A stretch of 33,198 nt of DNA from Myxosarcina sp. GA_180221_E-2-1-MAG-40_15 (GTDB taxonomy: Bacteria > Cyanobacteriota > Cyanobacteriia > Cyanobacteriales > Xenococcaceae). Location of the stretch: assembly GCA_020692205.1 (NCBI GenBank), contig JAIMKV010000055.1, positions 1-33,198 of the forward strand. Reading direction: 5' to 3'. This document shows, one piece after another, positions 10,101 through 19,104 of the stretch (position 1 is the stretch's first letter; every line of letters begins with the position of its first letter). Position numbers and translations under genes: made by a program. The notes beneath the pieces were generated by a model that was not told where the DNA came from, ran no database searches, and worked only from the letters and a program-made list of their open reading frames with translations.

Positions 10101-11764
10101 ATGACCAAACTTTCTCGTAAAGGGTCAATTGCTGGATTGGTTACCTGAGCAAATCTTTGTTTGAAATAGTCATAGAGTAATCGAGGCTTATCAGAAAGTA
10201 CCGCCAAAGGAATATCATCTCCCATACAGAAAGTTGGCTCTTTGCCGTTGATTGCCATTGACTGAATAATTAGTTCCAAATCTTCTGCGGTATAGCCGAA
10301 AGCAGTTTGCCGACGTAATAGTTCGTCTGAGGTCAAAAGATTTTCCGTCCCAAATTTCTGAGGCTCAACTGACTGGCGATATTGCTCAATCCATTCCCGA
10401 TAAGGATTTGCTTGAGCAACTCGTTGTTTAACCTTCCAGTTACGCAATATTTCTTTAGTTTGAAGATCAACCACTATAGTTTGACCAGGTCCCAATCTAC
10501 CTTTTTCGATTACTTCCTCATCAGGCAGATCCACTACTCCTGTCTCTGAACCTACAACTATGTAACCATCTTTAGTAATGGTGTATCGTGCAGGACGTAA
10601 ACCGTTGCGGTCTAAAGTTGCACCAACTGTTTTACCGTCGCTGAATACTAGTAATGCTGGTCCATCCCAAGGTTCTTGCTGCCCACTATGGTATTCATAA
10701 AAATCGACGATTTCAGGATATTCTGCTAATGAAGGCTGGTTTTTATATGCTTCTGGAACCAGAATCATCGCCGCTTCGGTGATGCTGCGCCCAGTTCGTA
10801 CCAGCAACTCCATCGCACTATCTAAATTGTAAGAATCACTATTATCATTATTGACAATCGGCGTTAGTCCTTTAATCTCATCCTGAGTCCAGCCAGGTAA
10901 AGTTGACTTGCTCACGCTAGATACCAATTCTTTTTCTCGATTGGACATCCAGTTGATATTACCCAGCAGAGTATTAATTTCACCGTTATGACCTAGAATG
11001 CGCATCGGTTGGGCAAAGGGCCATTTTGGCATTGTATTGGTGCTAAAACGTCGATGATAAACGGCAAAGGTGCTTTCATAGTCTGGATTTAGCAAATCCT
11101 GATAAAAATCGCCTAAAATAACTGCTCGCACCATACCTTTGTAAACAATAGTACGGCAAGAAAAAGAACAGATATAAAAATCATCTGATAGTTTTTTGCC
11201 GACTCGCGATCGCGCTATGTATAGTTTGCGTTCTAGATCGTCTCCGACAAGATTGTCAGGCGAGCTAACTACTATTTGCTCAATATGAGGCTGATTATCT
11301 CTTGCCTGTTTACCAAGTACTTCTGGGCTTACTGGTACTTTTCGCCAACCTAATACTAATAATTTTTCTGCTTCAACTATCTTTTCAATAAACTGCTTAG
11401 ATTCAGCAATTTGACTCGCATCTTGAGGCAAAAATACCATTCCCACACCCCAAGCCTCTGGCGATGGCTGACAGATATTATTTTCAGCAAACCAAGCCGC
11501 AAAAACTTTTTGTGGCAAAGCAGTCATAACTCCAGCACCATCTCCAGAGTCGCGATCGGCACTACATCCCCCCCGATGCTCCATACATCCCAAGGCTTTT
11601 AAAGCTTGCTTGACAGTCTTGTTGCTTTGACGACCATCTTGATAGGCAATAAAACCTACTCCGCAAGCGTCTCTTTCTTCTACTAACCACCTTTGACCTT
11701 GAAAAGGCTTTGAGGGTGAATTTAATTGAGGCACATTGTTACTCGTAACTGGTTTAGATTCCAT
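7121..11764 (-). CDS. glsF: Ferredoxin-dependent glutamate synthase (Fd-GOGAT)
   Basis: A 1547-residue glutamate synthase, which makes two glutamates from glutamine and 2-oxoglutarate using reduced ferredoxin: the second half of the GS-GOGAT cycle. The class II amidotransferase nucleophile is Cys34 in ERDACGVGF, the residue exposed after propeptide removal. The central and FMN-binding domains follow, with [11 protein letters not shown] and [11 protein letters not shown]. The 3Fe-4S cysteines fit C-x5-C-x4-C at 1168, 1174 and 1179. The C-terminal GXGXG beta-helix ends near the [15 protein letters not shown] motif. From memory the sequence is very close to plant plastid Fd-GOGAT along its length, including the C-terminus, so I favour the ferredoxin form over NADH-GOGAT. 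No small-subunit gene (gltD) is adjacent. An NtcA-type promoter lies upstream at 11909-11949. The ATG at 11764 gives a 33-residue propeptide. Confidence 0.95.
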   Translation of the reverse strand: MESKPVTSNNVPQLNSPSKPFQGQRWLVEERDACGVGFIAYQDGRQSNKTVKQALKALGCMEHRGGCSADRDSGDGAGVMTALPQKVFAAWFAENNICQPSPEAWGVGMVFLPQDASQIAESKQFIEKIVEAEKLLVLGWRKVPVSPEVLGKQARDNQPHIEQIVVSSPDNLVGDDLERKLYIARSRVGKKLSDDFYICSFSCRTIVYKGMVRAVILGDFYQDLLNPDYESTFAVYHRRFSTNTMPKWPFAQPMRILGHNGEINTLLGNINWMSNREKELVSSVSKSTLPGWTQDEIKGLTPIVNNDNSDSYNLDSAMELLVRTGRSITEAAMILVPEAYKNQPSLAEYPEIVDFYEYHSGQQEPWDGPALLVFSDGKTVGATLDRNGLRPARYTITKDGYIVVGSETGVVDLPDEEVIEKGRLGPGQTIVVDLQTKEILRNWKVKQRVAQANPYREWIEQYRQSVEPQKFGTENLLTSDELLRRQTAFGYTAEDLELIIQSMAINGKEPTFCMGDDIPLAVLSDKPRLLYDYFKQRFAQVTNPAIDPLRESLVMSLSMQLGAKGNILNLKPEDARLLKLESPILNDEELASIEATDFKTQSLSTLYQISTGPDGLKDAVAKLCQDATAAVKAGVEIIILSDRSGAHQIGTEYSYIPPLLAVGAVHHHLIRQGLRLRTSLVVDTAQCWSTHHFACLIGYGASAVCPYLALESVRQWWNDSKTQKLMQNERIEAVALDQAQQNYRQSIEAGLLKILSKMGISLLSSYHGAQIFEALGLGVDLVDLAFAGTTSRLNGLTIAELAQEIIAFHHRAFPELQGKKLENYGFVKYKKGGEYHMNSPEMSKALHKAVESRQYDHYELYKQYLHGRPVTALRDLLDFNPDRESISIDEVESVASIVKRFCTGGMSLGSLSREAHETLAVAMNRIGGKSNSGEGGEDSIRFKVLDDVAANGKSATLPHLNGLKNGDTANSAIKQVASGRFGVTPEYLMSAKQLEIKLAQGAKPGEGGQLPGKKVSPYIASLRRSKPGVTLISPPPHHDIYSIEDLAQLIFDLHQINPQAKVSVKLVAEIGIGTIAAGVAKANSDVIQISGHDGGTGASPLSSIKHAGVSWELGLTEVHRVLLQNQLRDRVLLRADGGLRTGWDVIMAALMGAEEYGFGSIAMIAEGCIMARVCHMNTCPVGVATQQQHLRDRFKGIPENVVNFFYFVAEEVRSLLAKLGYRSLSEIIGRTDLLVQNLNAQIAKTKGLDLSCLIDLPNVKNDRSWLKHVEVHTNGAVLDEEILADEAIKSAIANQRKVTKDVTIINTDRSVGARISGAIASKYGNSGFTGEITLQFQGTAGQSFGAFNLPGMNLILSGEANDYVGKGMHGGQIVITPAKEATFDFATNVIVGNTCLYGATGGELYANGRAGERFGVRNSLAKAVIEGAGDHCCEYMTGGLIVVLGEVGRNVGAGMTGGLSYFLDESNTFLNKVNPEIVKIQRVVSSEGEKQLQEMIQNHVNKTGSPKGKAILQDWDNYLGKFWQVVPPSEADSPEASAAKTKTLTSV

Positions 11765-11908
11765 TGATTACTCGCTTATATATAAAACGTCATGAATTTA
11801 AGGATGGTTGGTTGAAAGTTAATGGCTATCTCAAAATTTGTTCTAGTTCAAAAAAAAATATATGTATATTGATAGCAACTATTTAGTGCCGACTTGATTT
11901 GTTCCAAG

Positions 11909-11949
11909 ACTATAAATGAGCGTCGACGATTATCGGTATAAGATTATAC
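11909..11949 (-). promoter_or_regulatory. NtcA-activated promoter of glsF
   Basis: On the minus strand GTATAATCTTATAC (11949-11936) matches the NtcA consensus GTA-N8-TAC and is a palindrome except at its centre. After 21 bases comes TATAGT (11914-11909), matching TAN3T. Known NtcA-activated promoters use GTA-N8-TAC, about 22 bases, then TAN3T. The predicted start near 11902 gives a leader of about 138 bases. This fits nitrogen control of GOGAT. Confidence 0.8.
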
Positions 11950-12289
11950 AAAATTCTTGTATAGAGGAATTTATAAAATAATCAGATCAAGCGTGCAATT
12001 GCTACAAAATGATTAAACTGGTAGTTTGACTGAGACGACTAGCTATTTTGTTTGGTATCTGATGCTGGCAAAAATAGACCTGCAAAAATCTAGTAATGAT
12101 TATTTTGTAGCTTATCATTTCTACATATATAGGCTGAACCCACATAGAATAGTTACTTTTGATGATAGCCAATAAGTTGCGTTGTCAACACTAACTGGAT
12201 TAAATTAGCCTCAATTTTTTTCAGTCACTAACATAGTAGATTCAGCTCTTTATCTGCACAGTTGCCAAAAACTTATCTCTCAGTTTTAT

Positions 12290-12329
12290 AGCATTTTATT
12301 GTAACCGAAGTAACATTCGATAAAATGCT
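12290..12329. repeat. Perfect 10-bp inverted repeat enclosing a near-NtcA motif
   Basis: AGCATTTTAT (12290-12299) and ATAAAATGCT (12320-12329) are exact reverse complements. The 20-base interior holds GTAACCGAAGTAAC, a GTA-N8-AAC that differs from the NtcA consensus by one base, plus an inner CGAA/TTCG pair. It may be a binding site or a hairpin. Confidence 0.6.
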
Positions 12330-12349
12330 CTATTGAATACAGTTTTAAT

Positions 12350-12475
12350 GAGAGAACAACTGTGTTCAGATCAATTCTCATATTTTTTATAAGTATTTAC
12401 ACTCAAGCTTTTGTTAGCTAGCTCAAATTAAACTTGACTTAAATTAAAGTTCAAGTCAAGTTTGAGCTGCTTTTT
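12350..12475 (+). ncRNA. Candidate NtcA-dependent small RNA, about 125 nt
   Basis: The inferred promoter is GTA-N8-AAC (12301-12314), 23 bases, then TACAGT (12338-12343), which is the NtcA class II layout with one mismatch. The inferred 3' end is the hairpin 12420-12468 (a perfect 10-bp AACTTGACTT stem and a 6-bp base, with a 5-base bulge) followed by TTTTT. No reading frame of useful length lies between them. No plus-strand gene lies upstream for this terminator to serve, which is the main argument for a separate transcript. I do not recognise the sequence as a named RNA, and the start is approximate. Confidence 0.4.
12420..12475 (+). terminator. Terminator-like hairpin with T-run
   Basis: AACTTGACTT (12430-12439) pairs perfectly with AAGTCAAGTT, and the outer AGCTCA pairs with TGAGCT ending at 12468. 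A five-T run follows at 12471-12475. It points in the plus direction, upstream of the cupin promoter. Confidence 0.6.
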
Positions 12476-12625
12476 CATTCTAATTTATAAAGATTCTGTA
12501 TGGATAATTTGATTATCGCAAGATTGCATTTAATTTACGGACAATTATTTGCTATCTTTTGGATAAGTTTAGTGAAAAATCTTCAATAGCAGACAAATGA
12601 ATCATTTATCTGTCTGACTTAAATT

Positions 12626-12648
12626 AAGTTCATATAAGTTCATATAAT
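12626..12648 (+). promoter_or_regulatory. Cupin-gene promoter: 10-bp tandem repeat overlapping a consensus -10
   Basis: AAGTTCATAT occurs twice in tandem (12626-12635 and 12636-12645) and runs into TATAAT (12643-12648). No good -35 is visible at the usual distance. A direct repeat spaced by one helical turn is typical of OmpR/PhoB-type response-regulator sites. The predicted start near 12655 leaves a leader of about 15 bases. Confidence 0.55.
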
Positions 12649-12669
12649 ATCTTACCAAGTTAAATAATT

Positions 12670-13092
12670 ATGTCTCAATCTACAAAAACGAAATCGAATA
12701 CAAACCAGAAAATTGAGAACAAGTTTTCTCCTTCTAGTCAATTAGGGGTTGCAGCCAGAGAAATTCGTCCTTGGGGTTCTTTTACAACTTTAGAGGAAGG
12801 ATCGGGATATAAGATTAAACGCATTGAGGTAAATCCTGGGCATCGCCTTAGCCTACAGATGCATCATCACAGAAGCGAACACTGGATTGTAGTTTCAGGA
12901 ACAGCCAAAGTTACCTGTGGCGATCAAGAAATGATTCTAGGCAGCAATCAGTCTACATATGTTCCTCAATGTACTACTCATAGACTAGAAAATCCTGGCG
13001 TAATCAATTTAGTTTTAATTGAAGTCCAAAACGGTCAGTATTTGGGCGAAGACGATATCATTCGCTTCAGCGATGACTATGCTCGACAATGA
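12670..13092 (+). CDS. Stand-alone cupin, mannose-6-phosphate isomerase type II domain
   Basis: A 140-residue single-domain cupin matching the C-terminal isomerase half of bifunctional ManC/AlgA proteins. Signatures are REIRPWGSF (residues 32-40), the metal-site strand LQMHHHRSEHWIVVSG, and the second cupin motif near YVPQCTTHRLENPG. The family interconverts mannose-6-phosphate and fructose-6-phosphate and feeds GDP-mannose for polysaccharide. The GDP-mannose pyrophosphorylase half is absent; in cyanobacteria this short form is common as a separate gene. The first 25-30 residues are Lys/Ser/Asn-rich and look disordered. It has its own promoter directly upstream and is followed by the IscA-type gene after 111 bases. 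Isomerase activity is inferred from the family; a sugar-binding regulatory role cannot be excluded. Confidence 0.85.
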   Translation: MSQSTKTKSNTNQKIENKFSPSSQLGVAAREIRPWGSFTTLEEGSGYKIKRIEVNPGHRLSLQMHHHRSEHWIVVSGTAKVTCGDQEMILGSNQSTYVPQCTTHRLENPGVINLVLIEVQNGQYLGEDDIIRFSDDYARQ

Positions 13093-13203
13093 AAGTCTAA
13101 GTATATTGGTCTAAATCTCGATAGTTGATATGTTGATAGCAAAATATTTTGCTGTAGCATGGTTTTATATTAAAAAAACCTGGTACTTAGGGCAAAATTT
13201 ATC

Positions 13204-13617
13204 ATGCTTGAAATCAGTCCAATTGCAGCTAAAGAAATCAAACGGCTCAAATTAAATAGCAGCATACCAGGCAGCCTTTTACGACTAAAAGTTAAGTCAG
13301 GAGGCTGTTCTGGCTATTTTTATGATTTAAAACTAGAAAATTTGACCGACACCCACAGTGGCAACAATGTCAATGAATCAGTTGCTTCCCAAGATCTTTG
13401 GCTAGAGATTGATACCATTGCCATAGCAGTAGATCCAGAATCCTGGAAATACATCGAGCATTTAAAAATAGACTATTCAGAAGACTTGATGGGAGGCGGT
13501 TTTCGCTTTGATAATCCTCAGGTAAAAAATGTTTGTGGTTGTGGTATCTCCTTTACTCAGGCAAATCCAGGGGAAAAGTACATCTCTATAAAAGACCCAA
13601 CTTCTAGTCTCGGTTGA
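13204..13617 (+). CDS. A-type iron-sulfur carrier protein (IscA/SufA/HesB family)
   Basis: A 137-residue A-type scaffold/carrier that receives and passes on Fe-S clusters in the cytoplasm. The three conserved cysteines are present: Cys35 in SGGCSGY, and Cys111 and Cys113 in the C-terminal CGCG. The DLMGGGFRFDNPQV stretch before CGCG is the family signature. It is longer than the usual 105-120 residues because of a Ser/Asn-rich insert near 50-62 and a tail after the CGCG motif. It is alone, with no suf or isc partners next to it, as is common for iscA/sufA genes in cyanobacteria. IscA, SufA and ErpA cannot be told apart here. A short 6-bp stem (GGGAAA/TTTCCC, 13633-13653) lies just after the stop. 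Confidence 0.9.
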   Translation: MLEISPIAAKEIKRLKLNSSIPGSLLRLKVKSGGCSGYFYDLKLENLTDTHSGNNVNESVASQDLWLEIDTIAIAVDPESWKYIEHLKIDYSEDLMGGGFRFDNPQVKNVCGCGISFTQANPGEKYISIKDPTSSLG

Positions 13618-13998
13618 AGATCCTGATGCTGTGGGAAAAATATCAGCTTTCCCTAACTGGTTTCAACAGAAGTTAAATGATATAAGGATATAAGTAATTC
13701 TGAGTGTTTTGGTGCTTTTTTAATTAGTCGCGTGTTAAATTAGTATATTGTATTATTTTTATTCTATACTTACGTCCGATTAAGACTTTTTTGATGGGAG
13801 CGTGCATCAATGACAAAAACTCAACTTTTTGATTATTTGAACACTTGTCTTTTAGTTTAGGTTAAAGTTAATTGCACGAACAATCTCTGATTTTTATTGA
13901 CGTACAAATCCATTTTGACATATAATCAGAATTTGTCTGCTATTAAGTTAGCCTCTTTTGATATCAAGAGGATTTAAAACCACACAAGCCAAGAACTC
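13618..13998. other. 381-bp leader and promoter region of the str cluster
   Basis: No gene is seen. It contains a short hairpin after the iscA-type gene (13633-13653, no T-run) and a good sigma-70 promoter near its right end (13897-13926). The remainder is AT-rich without visible structure. Confidence 0.6.
13897..13926 (+). promoter_or_regulatory. Promoter of the rpsL-led ribosomal cluster
   Basis: TTGACG (13897-13902), an 18-base spacer and TATAAT (13921-13926) form a near-consensus sigma-70 promoter. The predicted start near 13933 leaves a leader of about 66 bases before rpsL. A second TTGACA at 13915 overlaps it and could pair with a weaker -10 near 13940. Confidence 0.7.
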
Positions 13999-14373
13999 AT
14001 GCCCACTATTCAGCAACTCATTCGTAGCGAAAGATCAAAATCAAACAAGAAAACTAAATCTCCTGCCCTTAAGGAATGTCCTCAGCGTCGTGGGGTTTGC
14101 ACAAGGGTTTATACTACTACACCAAAAAAGCCTAACTCAGCATTAAGGAAGGTGGCCAGAGTGCGTTTGACCTCAGGTTTTGAAGTGACGGCGTATATTC
14201 CAGGTATCGGACACAATTTACAAGAGCATTCAGTGGTTTTGATTCGTGGGGGTCGTGTTAAGGATTTACCAGGAGTTAGATATCATATAGTTCGTGGAAC
14301 TTTAGATACAACTGGAGTAAAAGACAGAGCGCAAGGTCGTTCTAAATATGGTACTAAACGCCCTAAAAGTTAG
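13999..14373 (+). CDS. rpsL: 30S ribosomal protein S12
   Basis: S12, 124 residues, sits at the decoding centre of the 30S subunit. The decoding loop [13 protein letters not shown] (39-51) and the second loop [12 protein letters not shown] are intact. They carry the lysines at which streptomycin-resistance changes occur in other bacteria and the aspartate that is often methylthiolated. The N-terminus PTIQQLIR is standard, which fixes the ATG at 13999. It is the first gene of the str cluster. The gap to rpsG is 356 bases, far longer than in most bacteria. Confidence 0.98.
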   Translation: MPTIQQLIRSERSKSNKKTKSPALKECPQRRGVCTRVYTTTPKKPNSALRKVARVRLTSGFEVTAYIPGIGHNLQEHSVVLIRGGRVKDLPGVRYHIVRGTLDTTGVKDRAQGRSKYGTKRPKS

Positions 14374-14729
14374 GTCAATATTTTCAATAGATAGCTGATG
14401 AACAATTGCTGAAGTAAAGCAGCTTAATTCTATCCAAATTTCAACATTTGCTTTTGGGAAACAATAAGCAATTATGCTATTTAAAATTAAGGCTGGAGAT
14501 GAGAAGTTTGACTTCACACATTTAAAACTAAATACTCGCGACTGCCCACGCTTTCAAATGAATTAGCTTGTTGGTAAATTAAGATTCTGATAGTAATTAG
14601 CTCTAATTCAAGTTTGTTAGCGTTCTATTTCTAGTCGTTCATAGTTTTGGGCAATGCAATATCGTAACATAAACTCGAAAAACGTCTATAATTTCAATTC
14701 CATATTCTTTAACCTAAATAATTAAGTAA
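14374..14729. other. 356-bp rpsL-rpsG spacer with internal promoter candidate
   Basis: No gene is seen. Near the right end GTAACA (14664-14669), 17 bases, then TATAAT (14687-14692) could start a transcript about 31 bases before rpsG. A 6-bp TTGCTT/AAGCAA stem lies near 14450-14473. Nothing else is recognisable. Confidence 0.5.
14664..14692 (+). promoter_or_regulatory. Candidate internal promoter before rpsG
   Basis: A consensus TATAAT (14687-14692) lies 17 bases after GTAACA, a 4-of-6 match to TTGACA. The predicted start near 14699 fits the rpsG ATG at 14730. Confidence 0.5.
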
Positions 14730-15200
14730 ATGTCTCGTCGTTCTAGTAATAAAAAGCGTCCCGTTCCACCCGATCCAGTTTATAACAGCCGTTTGCTCAG
14801 CATGACAATTAGAAGAATCATGCGGAGTGGAAAGCAATCTCTAGCGTCTCGTATCATCTATGATGCCATGAGTATTATCGGCGAAAGAACAGGAACCGAG
14901 CCAATTGAAGTCTTTGAACAAGCAATTAAGAATCTTACTCCTTTAGTAGAAGTTAAAGCTCGTAGAGTAGGTGGAGCGACATATCAAGTTCCTATGGAAG
15001 TAAGACAAGGTAGAGGAACAACGTTGGCTCTACGTTGGTTAATTCAGTTTGCTCGTGCCAGAGGTGGACGCACCATGGCTAACAAGTTAGCTAGTGAAAT
15101 TATGGATGCTGCTAATGAAACTGGTGGAGCGATGAAAAAAAGAGACGAAACCCATCGTATGGCAGAAGCTAACAAAGCTTTTGCTCACTATCGTTATTAA
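14730..15200 (+). CDS. rpsG: 30S ribosomal protein S7
   Basis: S7, 156 residues, is the primary 16S rRNA 3'-domain binder that nucleates the 30S head. The N-terminus [18 protein letters not shown] and the body motifs [19 protein letters not shown] and [16 protein letters not shown] match the family. Length is normal for the short S7 form. The ATG at 14730 is fixed by the conserved N-terminus. It lies between rpsL and fusA as in the classical str operon but with spacers of 356 and 362 bases on either side, so part of its expression may come from the internal promoter upstream. Confidence 0.98.
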   Translation: MSRRSSNKKRPVPPDPVYNSRLLSMTIRRIMRSGKQSLASRIIYDAMSIIGERTGTEPIEVFEQAIKNLTPLVEVKARRVGGATYQVPMEVRQGRGTTLALRWLIQFARARGGRTMANKLASEIMDAANETGGAMKKRDETHRMAEANKAFAHYRY

Positions 15201-15562
15201 ATCGAAAGTTAAAATGAATGGCTTTAGACAATAGATTTAGCTCATTTATTAAAAGCCAACTGATTTCAAAGTAAGTTTTCACTCTCACTATGACATGATA
15301 TTTTCCGCAAATTTGGTTGTTTCTCAATTATTGAACAGAAATTTTAATTAGAAGCGAATTTATACGGCTGTTCATCCCAAGTACAAAACACTAATCATTA
15401 GCAATATTTAAGGCTAGTGCTTTAATTATTAGATGAAAGTATAAAATTATAGGCAATGTTAGGCAAAGTCAGGGTCTGCTCTGCTGCTCCAGGAGGAAGC
15501 GTATTCCAACTAAATTTTAGATGTTTTAATAATTTCATTCTGCAAGATGGAAGGAGGTATTT
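15201..15562. other. 362-bp rpsG-fusA spacer
   Basis: No plausible plus-strand gene is seen; a minus-strand frame crossing it is a shadow of fusA. A possible -10 (TATAAA, 15440-15445) has no clear -35. A small GGAA/TTCC stem lies near 15495-15509, and the right end carries the fusA ribosome-binding site. Confidence 0.45.
15551..15558 (+). promoter_or_regulatory. Full-length Shine-Dalgarno sequence of fusA
   Basis: AAGGAGGT is fully complementary to the 16S rRNA 3' tail and ends 4 bases before the GTG start at 15563. Most genes in this window show weak or no such site. It decides the GTG as the fusA start. Confidence 0.85.
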
Positions 15563-17644
15563 GTGGGACGTCTTATCCCGCTCCAGCGAGTACGAAATAT
15601 AGGTATAGCAGCTCATATAGATGCGGGCAAAACAACAACAACAGAAAGAATTCTCTTTTATACTGGTATTGCCTACAAAATGGGCGAGGTTCATGATGGT
15701 GCTGCCACGATGGACTGGATGCAGCAGGAGCAGGAGAGAGGTATTACCATAACTGCTGCTGCGATCAGTACCAGTTGGAAAAATCATAAAATAAACATTA
15801 TCGACACGCCAGGACATGTTGATTTCACAATTGAGGTCGAGCGCTCCATGCGAGTTCTTGACGGTGTAATCGCTGTTTTTTGCTCTGTTGGCGGGGTACA
15901 ACCTCAATCTGAAACTGTTTGGCGACAAGCAAATAGATACAATGTTCCAAGAATTGCCTTTGTCAATAAAATGGATCGTACGGGGGCAAACTTTTTTAAA
16001 GTTTATGAGCAGATTAAAGAGCGTCTCCAAGCAAATGCGGTGCCAATTCAGATTCCTATCGGTAGCGAAGCAGGATTTAAAGGACTCGTTGATCTGGTGA
16101 CCATGAAAGCCATGATCTATAAAGATGATTTAGGAAAAGAAATAGAAGAAACTGATATTCCCGATGAGCTTCAAGCTCAAGCTCAGGAATATAGAGCCAA
16201 GCTAATTGAATCAATCGCCGAAACTGATGAAGCACTCCTTGAGAAGTTTATGATGGAAGAGGAGTTTAGCGAAGCCGAAATCAAAAAAGCAATTCGCCAA
16301 GGAACAATCGATGGCTCAATCATGCCAATGCTATGTGGCTCTGCATTTAAAAACAAGGGAGTTCAAGTTCTTTTAGATGCGGTAGTCGATTATCTACCTG
16401 CTCCTTCGGAAGTGCCTCCTATTTTAGGAGAATTGCCCAATGGAGATCAGGCAGTTAGACATTCCAGCGATGAAGAGCCATTTTCAGCATTAGCGTTTAA
16501 AATTGCTTCTGATAAGTTTGGTCGCTTGACCTTTGTAAGAGTTTATTCTGGAGTTTTGGAAAAAGGAACTTACGTCTATAACTCTACCAAGCAAAAGAAA
16601 GAACGAATTTCTCGCTTAGTAGTCCTAAAGTCCAATGAGCGAATTGAGGTTGACGAACTTAGAGCAGGAGATTTAGGTGCGATAGTCGGTCTTAAGGTTG
16701 CAGCGACTGGTGACACTTTATGCGATGATAAAAATCCTATTATTTTAGAGTCTCTGTATGTTCCTGAGCCAGTAATTTCTGTGGCTGTAGAACCTCAAAC
16801 GAAGAGTGATGTAGAAAAGCTATCCAAAGCTCTACAGACTCTTAGTGATGAAGATCCTACGTTTCGCGTTAGTTCTAACCCTGAAACTAATCAGACCGTA
16901 ATTGCTGGAATGGGAGAACTTCATCTAGAAATCTTGGTAGATCGAATGCTGAGAGAATTTAACGTCGAAGCAACCGTAGGAAAACCCCAAGTAGCATATC
17001 GAGAGACAATTCGTAAAAGCAGTAGAGGGGAAGGTAAATACATTAAGCAAAGTGGAGGAAAAGGTCAATATGGTCATGCCGTATTAGAAATTGAGCCTGC
17101 CGAATCAGCTACTGGTTTTGAGTTTGTTTCTAAAATTGTCGGCGGTACTATTCCTAAAGAATATATTCCAGCAATTGAACAAGGAGTGAAACAAACTTGT
17201 GAATCTGGTATCTTGTCAGGATATCCTTTGATAGATATCAAGGTAACTTTAGTGGATGGTTCATACCACGAGGTGGATTCTAACGAAATGGCTTTTAAAG
17301 TAGCAGGTTCTATGGCAATTAGAGATGCAGTAAATCAGGCTGCTCCTGTAGTATTAGAACCGATGATGAAAGTTGAAGTCGAAGTTCCTGAAGATTTTTT
17401 AGGAGATGTAATCGGAGACTTGAACTCACGTCGGGGCAATATTCAAGGTATGAACTCCGAAAGCGGCATAGCAAAAATAGATGCTCAAGTCCCTTTAGCA
17501 AAAATGTTTGGCTATGCAACAGATATCCGTTCTAAAACTCAAGGACGAGGTATATTTTCAATGGAGTTTAGTGAATATAGCGATGTTCCTGGCAATGAAG
17601 CTGAGGCAATTATCGCGAAAAACAAAGGGAACACTTTAGTTTAA
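15563..17644 (+). CDS. fusA: Translation elongation factor G
   Basis: EF-G, 693 residues, is the GTPase that drives translocation on the ribosome. G1 AHIDAGKT is at 17-24, G3 DTPGH and G4 NKMD follow, and domains II-V continue with the [12 protein letters not shown] and [17 protein letters not shown] signatures of bacterial EF-G. Length agrees with bacterial EF-G. The GTG start at 15563 is set by the perfect upstream ribosome-binding site and the [16 protein letters not shown]-terminus. The tuf start is 19 bases downstream, so fusA and tuf are almost certainly co-transcribed. No sign of the divergent mitochondrial-type second EF-G (FusB). Confidence 0.98.
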   Translation: MGRLIPLQRVRNIGIAAHIDAGKTTTTERILFYTGIAYKMGEVHDGAATMDWMQQEQERGITITAAAISTSWKNHKINIIDTPGHVDFTIEVERSMRVLDGVIAVFCSVGGVQPQSETVWRQANRYNVPRIAFVNKMDRTGANFFKVYEQIKERLQANAVPIQIPIGSEAGFKGLVDLVTMKAMIYKDDLGKEIEETDIPDELQAQAQEYRAKLIESIAETDEALLEKFMMEEEFSEAEIKKAIRQGTIDGSIMPMLCGSAFKNKGVQVLLDAVVDYLPAPSEVPPILGELPNGDQAVRHSSDEEPFSALAFKIASDKFGRLTFVRVYSGVLEKGTYVYNSTKQKKERISRLVVLKSNERIEVDELRAGDLGAIVGLKVAATGDTLCDDKNPIILESLYVPEPVISVAVEPQTKSDVEKLSKALQTLSDEDPTFRVSSNPETNQTVIAGMGELHLEILVDRMLREFNVEATVGKPQVAYRETIRKSSRGEGKYIKQSGGKGQYGHAVLEIEPAESATGFEFVSKIVGGTIPKEYIPAIEQGVKQTCESGILSGYPLIDIKVTLVDGSYHEVDSNEMAFKVAGSMAIRDAVNQAAPVVLEPMMKVEVEVPEDFLGDVIGDLNSRRGNIQGMNSESGIAKIDAQVPLAKMFGYATDIRSKTQGRGIFSMEFSEYSDVPGNEAEAIIAKNKGNTLV

Positions 17645-17663
17645 ATAAGGAATAAATTAATTA

Positions 17664-18893
17664 ATGGCACGCGCAAAGTTTGAACGTACTAAAGACCACG
17701 CTAATATTGGAACTGTGGGTCATGTAGACCACGGTAAAACTACTTTAACAGCAGCTATTACTATGGCTTTGTCTGCTATGGGTAATGCCAAAGCTAGGAA
17801 ATACGAAGATATAGATGCTGCTCCTGAAGAAAAAGCACGTGGCATCACTATAAATACTGCTCACGTGGAGTATGAGACTGAAAACCGTCACTACGCTCAC
17901 GTAGATTGTCCTGGACACGCTGACTACGTAAAAAACATGATCACTGGTGCTGCTCAAATGGATGGTGGCATTTTGGTAGTATCGGCTGCTGATGGTCCGA
18001 TGCCTCAAACTCGCGAACATATCTTGTTGGCTAAACAAGTTGGTGTCCCCAGCTTGGTAGTATTCATGAATAAAGAAGACCAAGTAGATGATGAAGAATT
18101 ACTTGAATTGGTTGAACTTGAAATTCGTGAGCTTTTGAGCGAGTATGATTTTCCTGGCGATGATATTCCTATTGTTTCAGGTTCGGCTCTCAAAGCAGTA
18201 GAAGCTTTAACTGCCAATCCTACATTAAAACAAGGTGAAGATGAGTGGGTTGACAAAATCTATGCCCTTATGGAGCAGGTTGACTCTTATATTCCTACTC
18301 CTGAACGCGAAATTGATAAACCTTTCTTGATGGCAGTAGAAGATGTCTTCTCCATCACTGGTCGTGGTACTGTTGCTACTGGTCGCATTGAGCGTGGCGA
18401 AGTAAAAGTCGGTGAAACTATCGAAATTGTGGGTATTAGAGATACTCGCAGCACCACGGTTACTGGAGTAGAAATGTTCCAAAAAACCCTTGACAAAGGC
18501 ATGGCTGGCGATAATGTAGGGGTTCTACTTCGCGGTGTGCAAAAAGAAGACATTGAACGCGGTATGGTTTTAGCTAAGCCTGGTTCAATTACCCCTCACA
18601 CTGAATTTGAGGGAGAGGTTTACGTATTAACTAAAGAAGAAGGTGGTCGTCACACTCCTTTCTTTAAAAACTACCGTCCTCAATTTTATGTTCGTACAAC
18701 TGATGTAACTGGTACTATTACTGACTATACTGCTGATGATGGTAGTGCAGTAGAAATGGTAATGCCTGGCGATCGCATTAAAATGAATGTAGAACTAATC
18801 AACGCGATCGCCATCGAGCAGGGAATGCGCTTTGCAATTCGCGAAGGTGGTCGCACAATTGGTGCGGGAGTTGTCTCCAAGATTATCAAGTAG
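17664..18893 (+). CDS. tuf: Translation elongation factor Tu
   Basis: EF-Tu, 409 residues, carries aminoacyl-tRNA to the ribosome. G1 GHVDHGKT is at 19-26, followed by DCPGH and NKED. Domain II is marked by [17 protein letters not shown] and domain III by [21 protein letters not shown]. The length of 409 instead of the enterobacterial 394 matches cyanobacterial and plastid EF-Tu, which carry an insert in the G domain (near [20 protein letters not shown]). The ATG at 17664 is preceded by AAGGA. It lies directly after fusA and is separated from rpsJ by 211 bases holding a hairpin. Confidence 0.98.
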   Translation: MARAKFERTKDHANIGTVGHVDHGKTTLTAAITMALSAMGNAKARKYEDIDAAPEEKARGITINTAHVEYETENRHYAHVDCPGHADYVKNMITGAAQMDGGILVVSAADGPMPQTREHILLAKQVGVPSLVVFMNKEDQVDDEELLELVELEIRELLSEYDFPGDDIPIVSGSALKAVEALTANPTLKQGEDEWVDKIYALMEQVDSYIPTPEREIDKPFLMAVEDVFSITGRGTVATGRIERGEVKVGETIEIVGIRDTRSTTVTGVEMFQKTLDKGMAGDNVGVLLRGVQKEDIERGMVLAKPGSITPHTEFEGEVYVLTKEEGGRHTPFFKNYRPQFYVRTTDVTGTITDYTADDGSAVEMVMPGDRIKMNVELINAIAIEQGMRFAIREGGRTIGAGVVSKIIK

Positions 18894-18933
18894 TCCGTAG
18901 GACAATCAAATAAAAACAAGTAACAAGACCTTG

Positions 18934-18981
18934 GAGAGTAGACTGAGCCAGACAAAATTCTAACTAGCGTGGTCTACTCTC
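18934..18981 (+). terminator. Hairpin between tuf and rpsJ, possible partial terminator
   Basis: GAGAGTAGAC (18934-18943) and GTCTACTCTC (18972-18981) are perfect 10-bp complements around a 28-base loop, 40 bases after the tuf stop. Only four T follow shortly after, so it may act as a partial terminator or processing site that sets tuf above rpsJ. Confidence 0.55.
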
Positions 18982-19104
18982 ATCGCTTTTATGCAACAAT
19001 AGAGCTTGGCAAATATCGCTTGCTAAAATGCAAATTTGCTTCATTACCAATATTTGAGCGAATATTAGTACCTCGACAACTAAACAACTAGACAACTAAA
19101 CAAT

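Larger units (their letters stand above)
11765..12669. other. 905-bp regulatory interval between glsF and the cupin gene
   Basis: No credible protein gene lies here. It holds the NtcA box and -10 element for glsF (11909-11949), a perfect inverted repeat enclosing a near-NtcA site (12290-12329), a second -10-like element (12338-12343), a terminator-like hairpin on the plus strand (12420-12475), and the cupin promoter (12626-12648). The rest is AT-rich with no other structure I could recognise. Confidence 0.7.

Noticed and set aside
11765-11905. Glutamine riboswitch (glnA motif) in the glsF leader
   Set aside because: Such riboswitches precede nitrogen genes in some cyanobacteria, but I could not find the conserved GACGGAAGUAGG-like core in the predicted leader.
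15422-16030. 202-codon minus-strand open frame across the fusA start
   Set aside because: It lies opposite a clear EF-G gene with its own ribosome-binding site; the translation has no recognisable domain and is a shadow frame.
17745-18955. Several minus-strand open frames opposite tuf
   Set aside because: They are Ser/Thr-rich translations typical of the antisense of a strongly codon-biased gene, with no start signals.
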